Shown: positions 45,029 to 59,456, counted from the stretch's first letter. The stretch is 64,000 nt of DNA from Dastarcus helophoroides (GCA_028583605.1 CM053325.1:45826987-45890986), one strand, 5' to 3'. Translations and numbers: made by a program. The notes: a model not told the origin generated them from the letters alone.

Positions 45029-45088
45029 GCCGTGATTGGTCAATTTCATATCCACACTAGTGTGGATATGAAATCGACCAATCACGGC
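45029..45088. repeat. 60-bp near-perfect palindrome
   Basis: Two 30-bp arms meet at cacact/agtgtg with no spacer; there is one mismatch (position 14 of the arm). The arm starts gccgtgattggtca. It could extrude as a cruciform. Confidence 0.85.
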
Positions 45089-45119
45089 GCGACTTTCATT
45101 ATATCCGTTCACTAGACTG

Positions 45120-46583
45120 ATATGGTCTATCTATCCTGCTCGTAAGGTATAAAGAAAATAGTGAATATACGGGTGGGAGTGGGAAAAATTATTTTTTTTC
45201 GAAAACAAAAGCAAATTACATCTTACCCTTTTTCCCAGTATTTAAGAGAAACTACAATATGTATAAAAGAAATAAGGATTTGAGTTTTCTAAGTTTAATT
45301 TTTCTCCAACAAAGTACGTGTTTCTTTAATAAAATTTAAATCAATCATTTCCAAACTGAATAGGGTTCTATTCTGATAAATTTCAAATCCATAGAAACAG
45401 ATATGGCAAAAATCGGCTAAGAATTGCGACCTGTAACGTGTTAACATACGTACACACAGATTGACAGTTGTTTTTTATTGAGGGATCTTCGAGTTAATCG
45501 TAATTTAAAAATGCAGGAAATGGGATCTAGAGAAAGCTGTTATCAGAGACTAAATAGACTGAACCTAACACGGTAAGCAGTGAAGCCAGTTGAAAGCCTG
45601 GCGAAAGCCTGGCTCCATCTAGCACGCAATGCCCTCTTATTATTTGACAGACCTTTGCGAAGATAACATCGGTTTTTTTTAAAGAAAATGGGCTGTAAAT
45701 ATGGGGAAGTGTATTGTGGATCATTGTTGAAACCTCAGTGAACACATTAGTGAAGGAAAATCAAGAGTTTCATTCTTTGGGTAGGTAAAAATAAAATATA
45801 TAAATATTCAATTGTCGGCGTGCGCGCGTCGCCATTTCACTGCAATCATGACGTGTTTACAGCACCGGCTTAACAATATTGTACACAGGCGTCGCGTATT
45901 GAAAGAAAATTATTTTACTATTAAACCAAGATGTCTTTAAAAATAGTTCTCCTGAACTTTTACCAAAAAGCACTTATAAAAATTATCCTATTGGTCCAAA
46001 AGCCCTTAATTCTAAAGTTTCATTTAAATCGTTAGAACCGTTACGCGGCAAGTTTTGTATTTATAAATTTCACTTAATCCGACCATATCAAAGAGTAGTG
46101 GAATGCACCTCCCCACTTCCCCGGATTTTAGCTTCAACTGTACGCATGAGACAACATTGAAACGTTCAGTCTATTTAGTCTCTGGCTGTTATCTATCGAA
46201 AATGCTATATTACAACTATTTGGTGCAAAATTACCTAAGTTATAATAATTTTTATGACAAAAATCGTTTTACTTTGGTATTTTCCGATATTAGGGCAAAC
46301 CACGACCAACGATCGTGGTGTATAATTGTAACTTAACCTTAATATTTTGAAAAAAAATTATCGCTGTTAACTTTAATCAATATCAATCTAAGAATATATT
46401 GTTTTCAAATTTAGGGGACATTTAAAATAGTAAGGATCAAATTATAAGAAAAACTTTAGGGTTATAGAAGAAATTGAAAATGAAATGAAATTTCAAAAAT
46501 TTCTAGATTAAGTAGTGAAAATTTAAAATGAAATCAAATCAATATCTCTAGAAGAAAATCAAAATTTTCGACATTTCAGAGAC
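45120..46583. other. Intergenic, no gene recognised
   Basis: AT-rich; no recognisable exon or repeat end. Confidence 0.4.
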
Positions 46584-46584
46584 C

Positions 46585-46683
<99 letters not shown>

Positions 46684-46711
46684 CAGGCAGACAGGGAGAG
46701 AGAGAGAGAGA

Positions 46712-46747
<36 letters not shown>
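46584..46747. repeat. (GA)n microsatellite
   Basis: About 160 bases of almost pure GA/CT dinucleotide repeat with a few interruptions (gacaggcagacaggg near 46681). The Ser/Leu-rich minus-strand frame through it (46559-46867) is an artefact of the repeat. Confidence 0.95.
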
Positions 46748-46750
<3 letters not shown>

Positions 46751-49700
46751 ATTAATTAAAAAAATGTGAAGAGTTCTAGAAAAACGCAAAAAAGTTACAA
46801 TTAGGAAGTTATTGGAAATTATATAATATAATAATGCACTGGAGAAACAGACAGTTAAAAAATTCAAACGATTGTTTCTAATTAAAAAAAGGCCATTATA
46901 AGTTTTACTCCAAACTTTATCATCACCCTGTATAATGCACTTACAAAGGGATAAACAATACTAGACACTTTGAGTGTAAGACAGGCCAAATCAGGAAAAA
47001 TCTCAGCAATTAACTTCAATGTTTAGATCCAATCATTTGTAAAATTGTTGATATTTTGTTCAGAATTCATTATGTTAAAGTCCCATAATATAGCATCTAT
47101 TGCCTGTTCTCGCTGTAACTTTCGTGCTGAACTTCGAGTTTTATCGCTTCTAGTTGCCTCTTAGAACTTAGAATCTCATGGTACAATTCATGTTTATAAA
47201 ACAAAGTTGCATGGTTTTGGTTTTACCAACATATTTTGATATAGGGAACTCGTTCAAAGTTAACTAGTAAAATTTGTCAACATATTAGCATGAAAATTGC
47301 AGATAAGTAAAATTTTTATTTTTGTATAACTTGTCTTATGATGTATAGAATGTAATGATCAATTCAATAGGAGACCTCTAGGATCATTAACTCATTATTA
47401 ACTCAAAGTTGTACGACCTTTAATTTTTTCTAAATTTGAATAAACACTATGGGCGCAGCTATTTTTGAAAACGTTTTTTATGCTGTTATTATTATAAATA
47501 AAATAATTAGTACCTAAATAAAAGTATATTGGAAATCAGTCGTTGTAATACATATATTAATTTTGCGTTTCTATAATGGTGTTAAATTAACGAAAACGCA
47601 AAGGAGCAAGGAGGAGTTATAATACATGTTCGATGAATTTATAATCAGTTACGTGTAACAATATCGAATCATTTACCCATTCTGAATAATAGAGTACTTA
47701 ATGAATACTGGCATTTAAACAACATATCGAGTATGAAATCTTTTTCTAAGCACTTTATATAAGATAAAGGAATATATAAATTCAAAAGCAATTTTTTCCA
47801 CTTTTAACGAAAATAAAATGTGAAATAATTTTGTTACATCAGGCAATTGATTTAGAGTCTGAATTAAATTTTATAGGAATGAGTGTTTTTAGTGTTTATT
47901 TTAATTTCTGGCGAAACAGTTTTAATTTAACTCAGTTGACATATACATTTTGTAACTTTGTTAAGGCTGATAAATAAGTTAAGGGTAAGACGTAGTCTTA
48001 ATATGTTACATGCATAATTGCATTCATTCCAAAATGATTAATATCAGTATAAAATATATATTGTGCATAATGGAATTTTTAGAAAAAAATTTTGATGAAT
48101 AGTATCATTATTATTCCTGCACTTTTAAGATGGTTGTTTAAACATATGAAACAATGGGAAACGTAATTTATAATGTTCTGTAATTAATTTGTAAGACCCT
48201 TTTTTAAAACCTTACACCAAAAAGATTTGGGTTAATAATAGATCCATTTGTTCAAGATATGAATTATGGCTATTGCTGACAGGATTAATTTGTCAACAAA
48301 AGTGTATAAATAAAAAAAAAGGGCGTTATAAATTAAACCATCGCTACATCTGTCTACGAGTTACTAAAAATCCTCGAAATTCCAGAAATAAAATGTCCAA
48401 GAGGCTGTCAACACAGTCCAAACAAAACACCACACACAAAAATTCACAAAAATGGAACACTAACCACAAGGCTCCGGTGGACCCTCATATTTGTTTTAGG
48501 AGCCACCCGTATTGCTCGTGAAAAGAACTGCAAACTTTACTTAAATGAAGTACTTTTGACATTATATAGGCTCGGAGTCATCTTCTGCAGGTGGGGCCGC
48601 TTCACTTTCCCTGGCACCCTTGTAGAGTTGGTGCTTTGCAAGGCCAAGGCACAAGGCACAAGGCTACGGCGGTGAAACTTGAATGCTGTACTCTCGATTA
48701 TTGGCGCTATGTCCTCCGGTGTAAAGAGTAAGTGGCCAGAACAACTTGCAACAGTAGAGTTTAGTCTAGAAATTTCTTCGTAAGTCGAGTGTGTTGTGCA
48801 AAACAATATTACAGTATAACGATTGTGATCTAAATAATATATTTTTTATATATTTTACGAAGTTATTCCTGACTTTGTATCTAATACAATTCTGTTACGA
48901 ATATTAAAAAAACACGTTGGATGCTATTGCAAATTGAAGGTGGCATTTTGTTTAAAACTGCGAGAAAGTTTCAGACGAGGCATAATTGATACATTAGTAG
49001 AATTTTTGTTAAAGCAATTCGTAATATTTTTGTTAAATATTCACAAATTTTTCGGTTTTCAACCAGATGTTTGTGACTAAAGTAATATCTAAGTACTAAT
49101 TTCGTACCAAAATATCAAAATGTTGTAACTAAAATAATCATACCACAATACTTCATGAAAGATGAAACACCTGAAATAAATTTTTTCCTAAAGAATTTGT
49201 CTAGTAGATTAGGAGAATATTATTAAAAGTATCAATTTTATCATACTAAGCGTATGTTCATTGTAAGGAAATACTAATTGTAAGTAATTTATGAAAAAAA
49301 AGTAGGCGTAAAATAAAACGCAGTTTTGATTTATTAAATAATTTTGTTTTAAATATTAAAATTTGTGTTTAAATAATCACCTAAAATCGGTCACTTCATT
49401 GAAGTTTTTTTATAATAGTTTTCTAGCAAAAACCACAACTCTCATCATTTTCACTGCAGTTCATGTGCAATTTATGCGTTTTTGGTATAATGTTATGATT
49501 TGATACAATTTCGCAGATAATATGCATTTTCCTCTTTTTTTCTAATAATAAAATGTACGTATTGTCTATATGGGGTCTCACCTCTACTGTAAGAAAAGGA
49601 AAAACGATATAAAAAATCTGAAAGAAGGTTATTAATTGGGGTTAATTTTAAGATAAACCTGTATATTTTTCCATATTTAAAAACCAAAGTAATGACGTCT

Positions 49701-50280
49701 TTAATTTTTTTTTTCTAGAAAAATACCTCTATTATTGCACATTTAAAAAGAGCTAATTATTCTAAACAAATTTTGCAAATAGAAAAATTTGGTTTCTTTT
49801 TCCATTAAAACGTTATTGTAATATTTATTGTAAAAAATATCATTAAAAATTTGCCATGGTTTTGATTTAATCAAACAGCTTTGAAAACAAATCTACAAAA
49901 TAGGCTTAAAATAACAGGTTCAGGGTATCTTAAAGCGTAGTCAACCGCTCTACTAGGGTTCTTTTAAGATTCCCAATAAACTAATAAATATGTCGTTTGC
50001 GTGAAAATTTTTCAAAGTTAAATTCAACAAAAAATGTTTCTCAATCATTAGTTGAACTATTGATATATGCCAGTATGCTTTGATTTTTGATTTATTGCAA
50101 TTACAAAGTCTATTTGTTAAATCGTAGTAATTACGAATTTTTGATAATACTTTTTTTTACAATAAAATTGTTTACAACTTTTTAACCAAAAAAATAAAAA
50201 TATTTTTAATTACAAAATTTGTTTAGAAAAATAAGCTCTTTTTAAATATTGAAATACAAATATTGTCCCTTGAAACCAAG
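46748..50280. other. AT-rich intergenic, no gene recognised
   Basis: No gene recognised. The minus-strand frame at 48537-48806 (89 codons) lies in slightly GC-richer DNA (about 48470-48740) but has no family resemblance and no convincing splice context. Confidence 0.4.
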
Positions 50281-50365
50281 AAAGATTAAAAACCACAACA
50301 AAGGGTGCTCCAACACTTTTCGATAGCCAAGCTATCATCTTCAGAGAGATAAAATATGCAAAATA
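50281..50365 (-). repeat. Repeat R2, copy 1
   Basis: Minus strand: ctctctgaagatgatagctt, ggctatcgaaaagtgttgga, gcacccttttgttgtggttt. It shares this order with 58375-58465. The stem gatagc/gctatc follows CTGAAGA after one base and is followed by GAAA, a hammerhead-like layout with one extra base. Confidence 0.6.
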
Positions 50366-50564
50366 TAAGGTATGTTTCCGAAAAAAAAGCTCAATGACGT
50401 CATAACTTCAGATTCCAAATATGAGAAAATATTTAAATTAAGTTTTAAATGGACTTCTCAATCCAGTTTAAAAACCTTGTTACAGTTTTCTTATATCGTT
50501 TTTCCTTTTTTTATAATAGAGCTGAGACATCGAGTGTGACTCAATCCGTACAATATCTACGAAC

Positions 50565-51565
50565 AAAGGATGGTTTGAATAATGTTAAAATATGAAGTTA
50601 AATTTTACCATGGAGGGCACATTTTCAAGTACAATAGATTTAATTTTCTTTCTTCATTGCTAGGTGGCACCATGGTAACGATTTTTTTTAAAATAGGTTA
50701 TTTTTCATTACATATTTCGATTGCTTCTAACTTTGTTGACTGCTTTTAATAATACATCATCTAGTAGCCCAAAATCCATAGTTTCCACGAAATAAAATAA
50801 TTTCTGAATTAAACTCAAAATTGAGGTACTTTCATGAAAGTTAAATTTATTATTATTAACCAAAAAATAAAGCAAAGCAAACTAGTAAAACACTTTACAA
50901 TAAATATTCAAATGCTTCTCTATTATCTAATGCGCATTGTTTATATTTCTTTATTAATATAACACCAGTTATCGTTTTTGGAGTTTGTGGGGAAATATAC
51001 ATATGCAAGTCTAATTTTGGTTTGCAACTGCCGACCATCTAATATAAACATTTGTATCTATCCAACTTGAAGAAAAAACACTAAGAAGTTGCCCCCAACA
51101 TGACTGTTAAGGACAAGAGCGTAATCTTACTGAAAGTATAAATTATATCTTGAAAAAGAACAGGAAGCTAATTCACCCAAAAAAACATCGTTTACCCGCT
51201 AAGGCACTATTATAAAAATTTGAACCAGTTAATATTTTTTGACTTGCATTCAACTCACTATCAATTGTGCATTTAATTCGGAAAATATTTTATTTTATAT
51301 TGACTATGGGTTTTATGCTAGTAGATGCTTTATTAAAATTTGTCAGGAAAGTTACGATGGATCCAAATATGCAAAAAAAATGTAAGACTACGTTTAAAAT
51401 ATAAATGTTGCTATAAGGCCACCTAGCGATGAAGGAAAATTAAAATTTTTGTACCTGCAAATGTTTCCCCGATAATTATAATTTAACATCATATGTTCAG
51501 ATTGTCTAAATGACACTTTGTTCCTGAGATACTGCGCTGCCCCATTCTTCACTGAACACCTTGTA
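50565..51565. mobile_element. Fold-back MITE-like element
   Basis: Inverted arms: attttctttcttcattgcta with ggtggcacc (about 50642-50670) against ggccacctagcgatgaagga with aaattaaaat (about 51417-51450), continuing outward with lower similarity. The right end is gaacaccttgtatatt. The left end is truncated. A related end may occur at 24124. Confidence 0.5.
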
Positions 51566-54500
51566 TATTATTATATCCGCTTTTGATGTATAAAATTATT
51601 TAGGAGGAAGTGAGGGAATAGTGCACACCTACCATATTACAACTTCTGCAAATCTTTACAGATGGCTTATTATTTGACTATTAAAAATACCGTCAGATTT
51701 AATGTTGTCATTACCTAAGTGACACAAAAAATAAATAATTAAAAATAATAATAAAACCAAAGAAGTGCATTAATGTAGGTACAGCATTATTTTATTTGAT
51801 ACAGTATTTCTACTTTGTTTCTCTTTCTGTTTGCTTTGATAATTTTGTTTTTTTTATCTCTTTTTAATACTTTTTAATGGAGGTATTAGTAAGAATTTAT
51901 GTATGTTTCTTCACAAGTGCAAATTGTTTAGATTTATTTTTTGACAAATTGGAAGGAACTTAAAAAATGAATGAACAAAATAAATTTGGACGTGAATAGT
52001 AATGAATTATGTCAACTATGTCAACTTAGGCGTAAACCGACAAACCTCCATTATAGAGGGTATATTTTTTAGTTAAGGGGTTACCTTTATACAGGGAACC
52101 ACTTATTATGAAGACAAACTAATTTTGTAAATACGGTTAATCCAGGCTAAACTTTCTTTTAAAAATATTTTTTATGTTCTACCTCTTTCGGTCATACAGG
52201 AAGTAGACAACAACTTTCTTATTTTAAATGTTTATCTCTCTCTTATAGTTTTGACGATATTTTAACTTTACTCGTTTTATCTTTGCCACTATTTGCGGAA
52301 AAAAAAATAAAGATTTCATATTTATTTATCTTACGGAAATTTTATAATGTTCATTGTTTTTATTTTATTTAAAAAGATTCAGTTTTCTTAATGGAATCTT
52401 AGCAAAGATTTGTCGAAACATCGTGGAATTTTTAATATCTGTTGCTGTTTTAACCGTTAATAAAGTTTAATAATTATGGAATCTTATATTTCTTTATCGC
52501 TTTTGAATTCTTCACATAAAAGAAGAAAGTTACATTACTTATTTTTCAAAATTGTACATCACTACAGAGATATTTCACATAAAACTGAGAATAATAAGAA
52601 GCAAACATCTCTTTTTTTCTCAAGTAAGAACTTGGCTGTTGGCAATAAAAGCTCGAAAAATCAGTCATAATAGGTATTAAAAAATAAAATAATTAACAAT
52701 AAAATTACAAGTGTTTTAAAAGGCGGCCTTCTGTTTCAATCTATAAAAAAAGGATGAACTGCAATCATAACCGTCTTATTCTATTTAACACTAGCTAGCC
52801 ACAAACCACGAAACTTGAAAGTAAAAATAAAAACACTACCAGAACTTAAAAAGTGATGCCATATAAAAACCTCTGAACCCCTAAACTCTAACATAGTTAA
52901 CGCGAGCCATATTGAAGCTTATCGCGACCTACGGATTGGGCAATGATATATTTTGCTACATTTTTAAATTGCGATTAATTTTAAAATTTGCCATTGGAAA
53001 ACGGTTGTCAATTTGTGAGCAACAAAGTCTTCATGCACAAATTATATACCTTTGAGTTTCTGCAGTTCGTTTATTTTTCATCGCATCAGACAATTCAAAG
53101 AAATTATTTCGTTAGTGCTTTTCATATTGGTACCATTTTCATTTAAAAAGAAACGTATTTTATTAAAGAAAATCAAAAGGAATCTCATGTCATTAAAACT
53201 TTTATAGCTAATGTAGGTCAGGTTCATTCCAAGCACAATGTAAAAGAGTAATACGTAATTCACTTTCATTTTCAAGAAAAACCCATTAACTCAAATATCC
53301 AGTCTACTTCAGGATCTCAAACTAAAAAGTGGATTTTTGTTCTAATTTGCCAAATTCATTGTTTTACGTAGCTGTATTTAAAGGTTTATTTTGCGTTCAA
53401 TTATTCGATTTCGTATCAATTACTGTCTTTAGTTAAATCTATTCACCCACAAAAATTTTGTTAGAATGAACAAAATTATCAATAAAATAAGTTTAAATAT
53501 ACATTCGTGAAAAATGCAGCAAGCAGGAGAAAATGAGAATCGTCTTGAAACTAAAATTTGCAGTAAATCCCATTCCCTTAAAAATATATAGATTTAAAAC
53601 AACAAGTACAGTAAGATGATATTGGTAATGCAACTAAGAAAATTGCAAATAGTTCGATTGATAAAAGAAAAAATATGTCAAGCACAGGTGGGCCTGTAAT
53701 GCTTGGAGTATAAACGATACGGCCATAAGTGGTCCGACATCCACTAAAGAAGACGCTTATTATCGAAAAAAACAATTTTGTTTACAACCACTGTAACTGA
53801 TTATACTGGAAACATGATGAAGAATATGGTTTGAAGGATATGGTTTGTGTAACGTATGTGGCAATTTGAAAACGTACCACCTTTAATATGTCAATTGTTT
53901 TATTTTGTGACATATGGAATTAAACAAAAACACGTTAATTTTATTTTTCAGGAAACATCTTCTTAGCTAATTGTCAATTAAATTACATTAACCCTTGAGC
54001 TGGGGCGAAGACAACCCCTAAAATTCCTAACAGAAAGGATTGGAAAGGTCGTTTAGTTGCTTTTTTAGGTATACCACACACCTAATTTTTCTTTACCATA
54101 GTCTTCTAAAAATAAAAAAAAAATTCACACATTTCGCAATCCTTGCAACCAACGGAGACATTGGAAATGATAACACCAAATAGAAACATAATTAACACTT
54201 TATTTAACATACAAGGCTATACAGGGTATTTACAAATTTCAAAGACAATGCTTGGCAGTTGATTCGGAATGATAAATAAATACGAATTACGAAAAAAAAA
54301 TAATAATGAAAAATGTTTACTTTTCGAATTGCAGACTTTCAAAATTGTTATAAAAAATAATTTAATTAATAATTTCATAACCTCTTTACCGATCGTGTTG
54401 AAATATGAAACCTTTGTTTATTTAGATTAAAGGCTAGAATCTTAGTGACGTCGACCCTTGTGTTATCCGACACCCCCTGAAATTCGCCACGACAATTATC

Positions 54501-57215
54501 TATGTATCTTCGAAGTAGTAAATAATAATAATTACATAAAATATGTATTGATTTACAACAATACGTATTAGGTTTAGTTTTTATTTTTTTTATAGCTGAT
54601 TAAAATGTCGTTAAGGCTGACTGTGTTGAAAGTGTTTGCAGATATGTCTTACACCACATGAATTTTATGGCCCTTCACAGTTTGTTTAAACCTCCTGGTT
54701 GGATAAGTAGTACATTTTAGAAATTTGTCATTCCGACAAGTGGTTCTTTAAATGGACTTTCAAATGACCAGCTGCATTCAACCCAATTTGGTTTCTTAAA
54801 AATGAAGTTTATTTTTTCTGATTTCAATGGAATTTCTAATTACTTCCAAAATAAACTTGTTTTAGTTAATAAATCTATTTAGATTATTTCCCATTGAAAT
54901 CAGGATCAGGATCATCTAAAAAAACATTAGAGGGCAGTTGAATGGCAAATTTATCAATCTTAAAAATTGAGGTTGGTTCTGTAAATTTGTTTATCTTATT
55001 CCAGATTACGCGTCAATTCGTTTAGATGTGATTTGATCCATATGGTACATTACTTCAAACTCTTTTAAAGAAAATTACAATTTTTTAAGTAATGCTGAAG
55101 TAATGATGTTAGCTTGACACCCTGGATCTAACAACGCTGGACATTGTTTAAAATTACTGCACCTATTTCTAATTAAAACTATAGCTGTACTGGTTGTACT
55201 GATTGCCATTTTTGCTTTGCATGATCGTTTAATCTTTCCGCTCTTATGGGAATAATAAATAAAAGTAATTTCCTTTTTTGCCGAAAGCTCTAAAACCTTT
55301 ATTACAGTTAATTAGTTGTCTTAGACCGGGTTATGTGATTCTTGTAAATTAAAAAATGTTTAGGACGGTTGTGACCCGTTCTTTTATTTTAAAGCGATCT
55401 TGCAGCAACTCTATTGCATAATTAATTAATAATAATAATTACCTGATAATGACAATGATTTAATAACGTCACTTGAATCTCCTTTCACAGAATCGCAAAG
55501 ATAATGATATTTCTTAATATCAAAAATACGCTTGTCGTAATGAACTGACCACTTAAATGAATCTAAAAACAAAAATGGGAAGCGATGAGGGCTTTAAATT
55601 AGCAACAGATATGGTATTTAATTATCTCGAGCCCTTTAATAATGACAGAGTGAATCTGATTGAATTAGTAAATTTCACTTTATGTCAGTTAAAATTTTAT
55701 CGGATGTTCAAATGAAAAAGTCATCAAGTGTGCTCTAAGTTTCTTAGAAGAGAACGTAGCGAACCCGGCATTCGATTACTTATTGATTATTTTGGTTGAT
55801 CCGTCAAGAGTCATTTTGACGTCTTATTAATCCAGAGAGGTTAAAATTTTCTAACCTAAAAAAAATAGTCTAGAAATCTATTTTACTCTTCTTTACAAAA
55901 TTATGCTTTTAAAATAATTATAAACACAAATTTTGGGCTTTTCCGAAATTTAATAATTTCTTCCACAATTTCCAATTTTTTAAATGTTTTCATTAAACTT
56001 GCAATTCTTGTGTTTTTTCTTAAAACTTCGGATTTCAAATGGATTCAAAATTTGAACATCAGTCTTGCGAGGCTAACCCAAGATATTGCATTAAAGAAAT
56101 AAATATAGAGTATTTTCTTGAAATAATGACTTTTTCACAAAATTCCTCAACCTTTCAAAATGTCATTTATTTTTCTTAAACTATCAATAAATATTTACGT
56201 TTTGTTTAACATTTTCATATAAAATAATAAATTCTAAATATTTCTAAAGATTTTGACTTATTTTCGAAATTGTGACCTCAGCCTAAAAAATTCTTAAAAT
56301 TATAAATATATAAATTCGAGAACTCAAGATTTTTTATCGAAATTTTGTAATGTCAACTTTTCTTTCGAAATTTAAAATCCCCTTTTTTATTAAATCATGA
56401 GTGGTGGGTTTTCTCAAATTTTAAAATCCCATAATTCAAACTTTACTTTCTACTCTTATTTCCAACACTAATAAAGGTTTCAACCAGTGTTGAAGCTTTA
56501 ATTTCTCATTTTTAAGGTTTTAAATTGAATCAAGACTCTTTTTTTTCAAATGATTTTGATTTAGTTGCAAAATTTTATCTTTAACCTCAAAATGTTGACA
56601 TATGTTTTGAAATTTTAGAACATTATGAATTTTTTGAAATCCTGGAATATTTTCCTAAAATTGTCTATTTTTTTTACTGTTTTTCTCGCAACTTTTTTGA
56701 ATTCAAAATTTTGGCCTTATTTAGCTATTTTTTTTAATTTTCGACCTTAATATCGAAGTATTCGACTTGAGATTTCGAGTGAAAACTTGAATATTCAAAT
56801 ATTTCTCTTTCGACTTTTTTCTATTTTTAAGGTTATTTCTGCAATGTTTATCTTTTCTAAATTTACAGTTTCCAATAGCCAAGTTTCTTCTGAAAGATTA
56901 TTTTTTAAATTGAAATATACTCCTATAACCAAATAGACTACGAAATAATTTAAATCAAAATAATATTAGGGCATCTATGCTCATGGCTCTTGAAAGAAAT
57001 ATTTTAGTACAAAGCGAAAACAATGAAATATTAAAATATATTTAATCTACAAGCAAAAATTTGTCAATTTTATTGTAAAAGTAATTTACATTTATTTGAG
57101 CCCTAAAAATTATAAGTGCAGATATTTTACCACATTCGGTTACTGAGTACTTCAAGGTTTTCAAGACAGTACGTGAGTTGGATTTAGGGTAAGAGTTTAC
57201 AGCATAATAATGGAA
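51566..57215. other. AT-rich intergenic, no gene recognised
   Basis: No gene recognised. About 55900-56900 is low-complexity sequence built from variants of TTTGAAATTTT, like 11450-12070. Short frames (52476-52670, 53078-53275, 53578-53775) resemble no known family. Confidence 0.4.
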
Positions 57216-57446
57216 TTATAACCCCTCAGTTAAGAGCCGCTGACTTGGGTAGCCCGTGTAAACTTCAGAGCCTTTAAGTTTGCGCATCTTTAAAGGCTCA
57301 CGATACTGCCTATTGTGTTCAGTTTTTGTTAGCGGTGTTTTCGTACTTAACTCACTAGATTCTCTATTTTCAATCTCTCGTAAACGTTTTTTACGCTCTC
57401 GATATGTCTTACACTTTTCGCTATTTTTCATACTCTTAATATCCAT
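57216..57446 (-). CDS. Small Lys/Arg-rich ORF, unassigned
   Basis: Seventy-six codons from ATG 57444-57446: MDIKSMKNSEKCKTYRERKK, RLREIENRESSELSTKTPLT, then KTEHNRQYREPLKMRKL. The motif K..YRERKK with a second, weaker copy (R.YREPLK) resembles basic N-terminal stretches I have seen in mobile-element proteins, but I cannot name a family. It ends at a TAA within the window. No intron signals or neighbours support it; it may be a fragment of a transposon ORF. Confidence 0.25.
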   Translation of the reverse strand: MDIKSMKNSEKCKTYRERKKRLREIENRESSELSTKTPLTKTEHNRQYREPLKMRKLKGSEVYTGYPSQRLLTEGL

Positions 57447-57774
57447 AGCTGATAGCCTTATCTAGTGAAACGTCACTGGATTAAACGAATATGGTGCACT
57501 GCGGTGAACTGTAAACTTAACATTCTCCCATAGTTTTCACGCCGGCCTCTCGACGCCGAGAGCGCTCGACTGGCGAGTATGTCAGAGAGTCAGAGCGGCC
57601 GACACCTTGTTCTCTCAAGCTTGAACGAAAACCCGAAACTTCACCCCATATCTCAACATAAACATTTCCAATGTTAAAATTCCTAAACAAGCTAGGTAAT
57701 AAAAATTATAAAAAAATCTAAACAGGAAAACAGGTAAACAGGAAAACAGTTTACTTAATTAAATTCCCAAATTG

Positions 57775-58066
57775 TTGTCGATTATTTTCTAAACAGTGAT
57801 ATAGTCTGTTTTCGAATGACTTCGTAACGTTCTGAAAAATTTGTTCTTCAATTTCTCTACACAAAGCTGTAATTCTTCTCTTCAATTGTTTCAAATCTCG
57901 AGTGTCCCTACATAAAAAATCTGGAGACGTTAAATCAGGTGATCGTGGTAACCGTCCGATTGCTCCGCCTTTACCAATCCATCTGCCAGGCAGTCTGTTA
58001 TGTGATCATTGTCTAATCGGAAAAAAATAATGTAGTGGAACTCCATCTTGTTGGAAGCGAAAAAGA
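57775..58066 (-). pseudogene. Mariner/IS630-type DDE transposase remnant
   Basis: Minus-strand translation: ENLFRFQQDGVPLHY, a stop after PIRQ, RLPGRWIGKGGAIGRLPRSP, DLTSPDF, DLKQLKRRITALCREI, and FENRLYHCLENN. FQQDG and RSPDLTP.DF are the second and third catalytic segments of the Tc1/mariner-like DDE fold, in the arrangement used by a transposase group common in arthropods. The N-terminal DNA-binding region is not recognisable upstream (58067-58300), although a related frame (IIDNLENVIL) directly precedes it. It is a dead copy with a stop codon. Confidence 0.7.
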
Positions 58067-58374
58067 TTTTCTTTCAAAATAACATTTTCTAAATTATCTA
58101 TTATTAGGGGATCTTAATTGCCAGCTATGGGATACACATTTTCATCAATCATTCAGTTTTCAATTTATCTGGTTTTTATCTCTTTGCAATAACAGGCCTA
58201 ATGTTTTGGATAATGTGTCTTTTTTGAAATTCAGGGTTTTCTTGCTCGTCTTAGTGTACGATCTCCTTGCTATGGCGATATGGCTATATCGATGGATGTG
58301 GACCGGAAACATCTTCGCGAGTTCTTGAGCCATAGCATGTTTTTCCCAGAAGCTCTATCTATTTTTAAGTATCT

Positions 58375-58465
58375 CTCCAGTATCTCTTTGAAGATGATAG
58401 CTTCACTACCGAAACGCGTTAGAGCAACCTTTGTTGTGTTTTTTGATCTTTCTTATTTTTAAGTG
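58375..58465 (+). repeat. Repeat R2, copy 2
   Basis: Plus strand: tctctttgaagatgatagct, tcactaccgaaacgcgttag, agcaacctttgttgtgtttt. Homologous to the reverse complement of 50281-50365; the stem is partly decayed. Confidence 0.55.
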
Positions 58466-58949
58466 TAATTGCGGAACTTAGATCTCAATAGGTAGTCTAT
58501 AAACGGTTAATGAACAAAACGCTTCTTCGAAAGACAATTGACTTTTTGTTAAATTTAATAGTATTTATTAACTGTACGTACATAAATAGTGACAGTTTGC
58601 ATCTACCACTTTTTTTTAGAAAACATTAAAATAAATATATCGTATATATCCTTTAAAATAAAATCAGGAATAAAAATTCAAAGTAGGAATTACTAATCTG
58701 CTAAGAAAATTAATAAAACGTTTTCAAGTCAATTTATATTACGGGTATTGTAAATTAATATAGGTTTGTTTTTAATCGTGTTTAAATGTGCAGTATAAAT
58801 AGCCGTTTCTATCTTGATCGATTCTATTGCATGTTCTATATAATAATTGATGTTTTACTTAACAAATAAGAAAACATTAAACCGTAATACATAATTAAAT
58901 ATGGAGTAGAAATAAGTAAAAGGTTTTTTTCTTTAAGAATCATGAATAT

Positions 58950-59306
58950 TGTAACGCAATGTAAATAGATATAATAGAATTTAGAATAGAATTTAGTGCG
59001 TAAGAAAAGATTTGATAAGGGGAAAGCGGCCGCGATAACGAAACAAACGGCAGATAAGCGTTCCAGAAATTTCGGCAAACTATAAGCTTTATCTGCGTAA
59101 TTTTTCCTGAACCCGGGAGCCAAAACTATATAAGGCGGTCAGCTTTCCCTTCAGTAGGTCAGTTAGAGTCAGTGCAGTTAGTGACTTAGTAATTAGAAAT
59201 CAATAAGTGAGTTAATTATTCAAGTTGAAGTGTTCCGAGTTTAGTTCAGTAATAAAGTGAGTATAATCCATTAAGTTTAATCAATCGAACTGATAAGCCC
59301 GTAACA
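58950..59306 (+). repeat. 5' LTR of element F
   Basis: TGTAACGC to CCGTAACA, 357 bp. TATA-like ctatataaggcgg near 59127 and AATAAA near 59252 suggest promoter and polyadenylation sites. Confidence 0.93.
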
Positions 59307-59456
59307 TCTGGTGCCAAAAGCGGAATTATTATTGCGCTTTATTACGGAGAAATTCACCAAGTGTTCCCGCAGTTGACTTTATCTCAGACGTTATAAACTG
59401 TTAAGAAGTTATACAGGGGCCATCAAGAAAAATCTTGAACATTCTACTACGCTTTA

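Noticed and set aside
46559..46867. Minus-strand ORF with long Ser-Leu repeat
   Set aside because: It is a translation of the GA/CT microsatellite.
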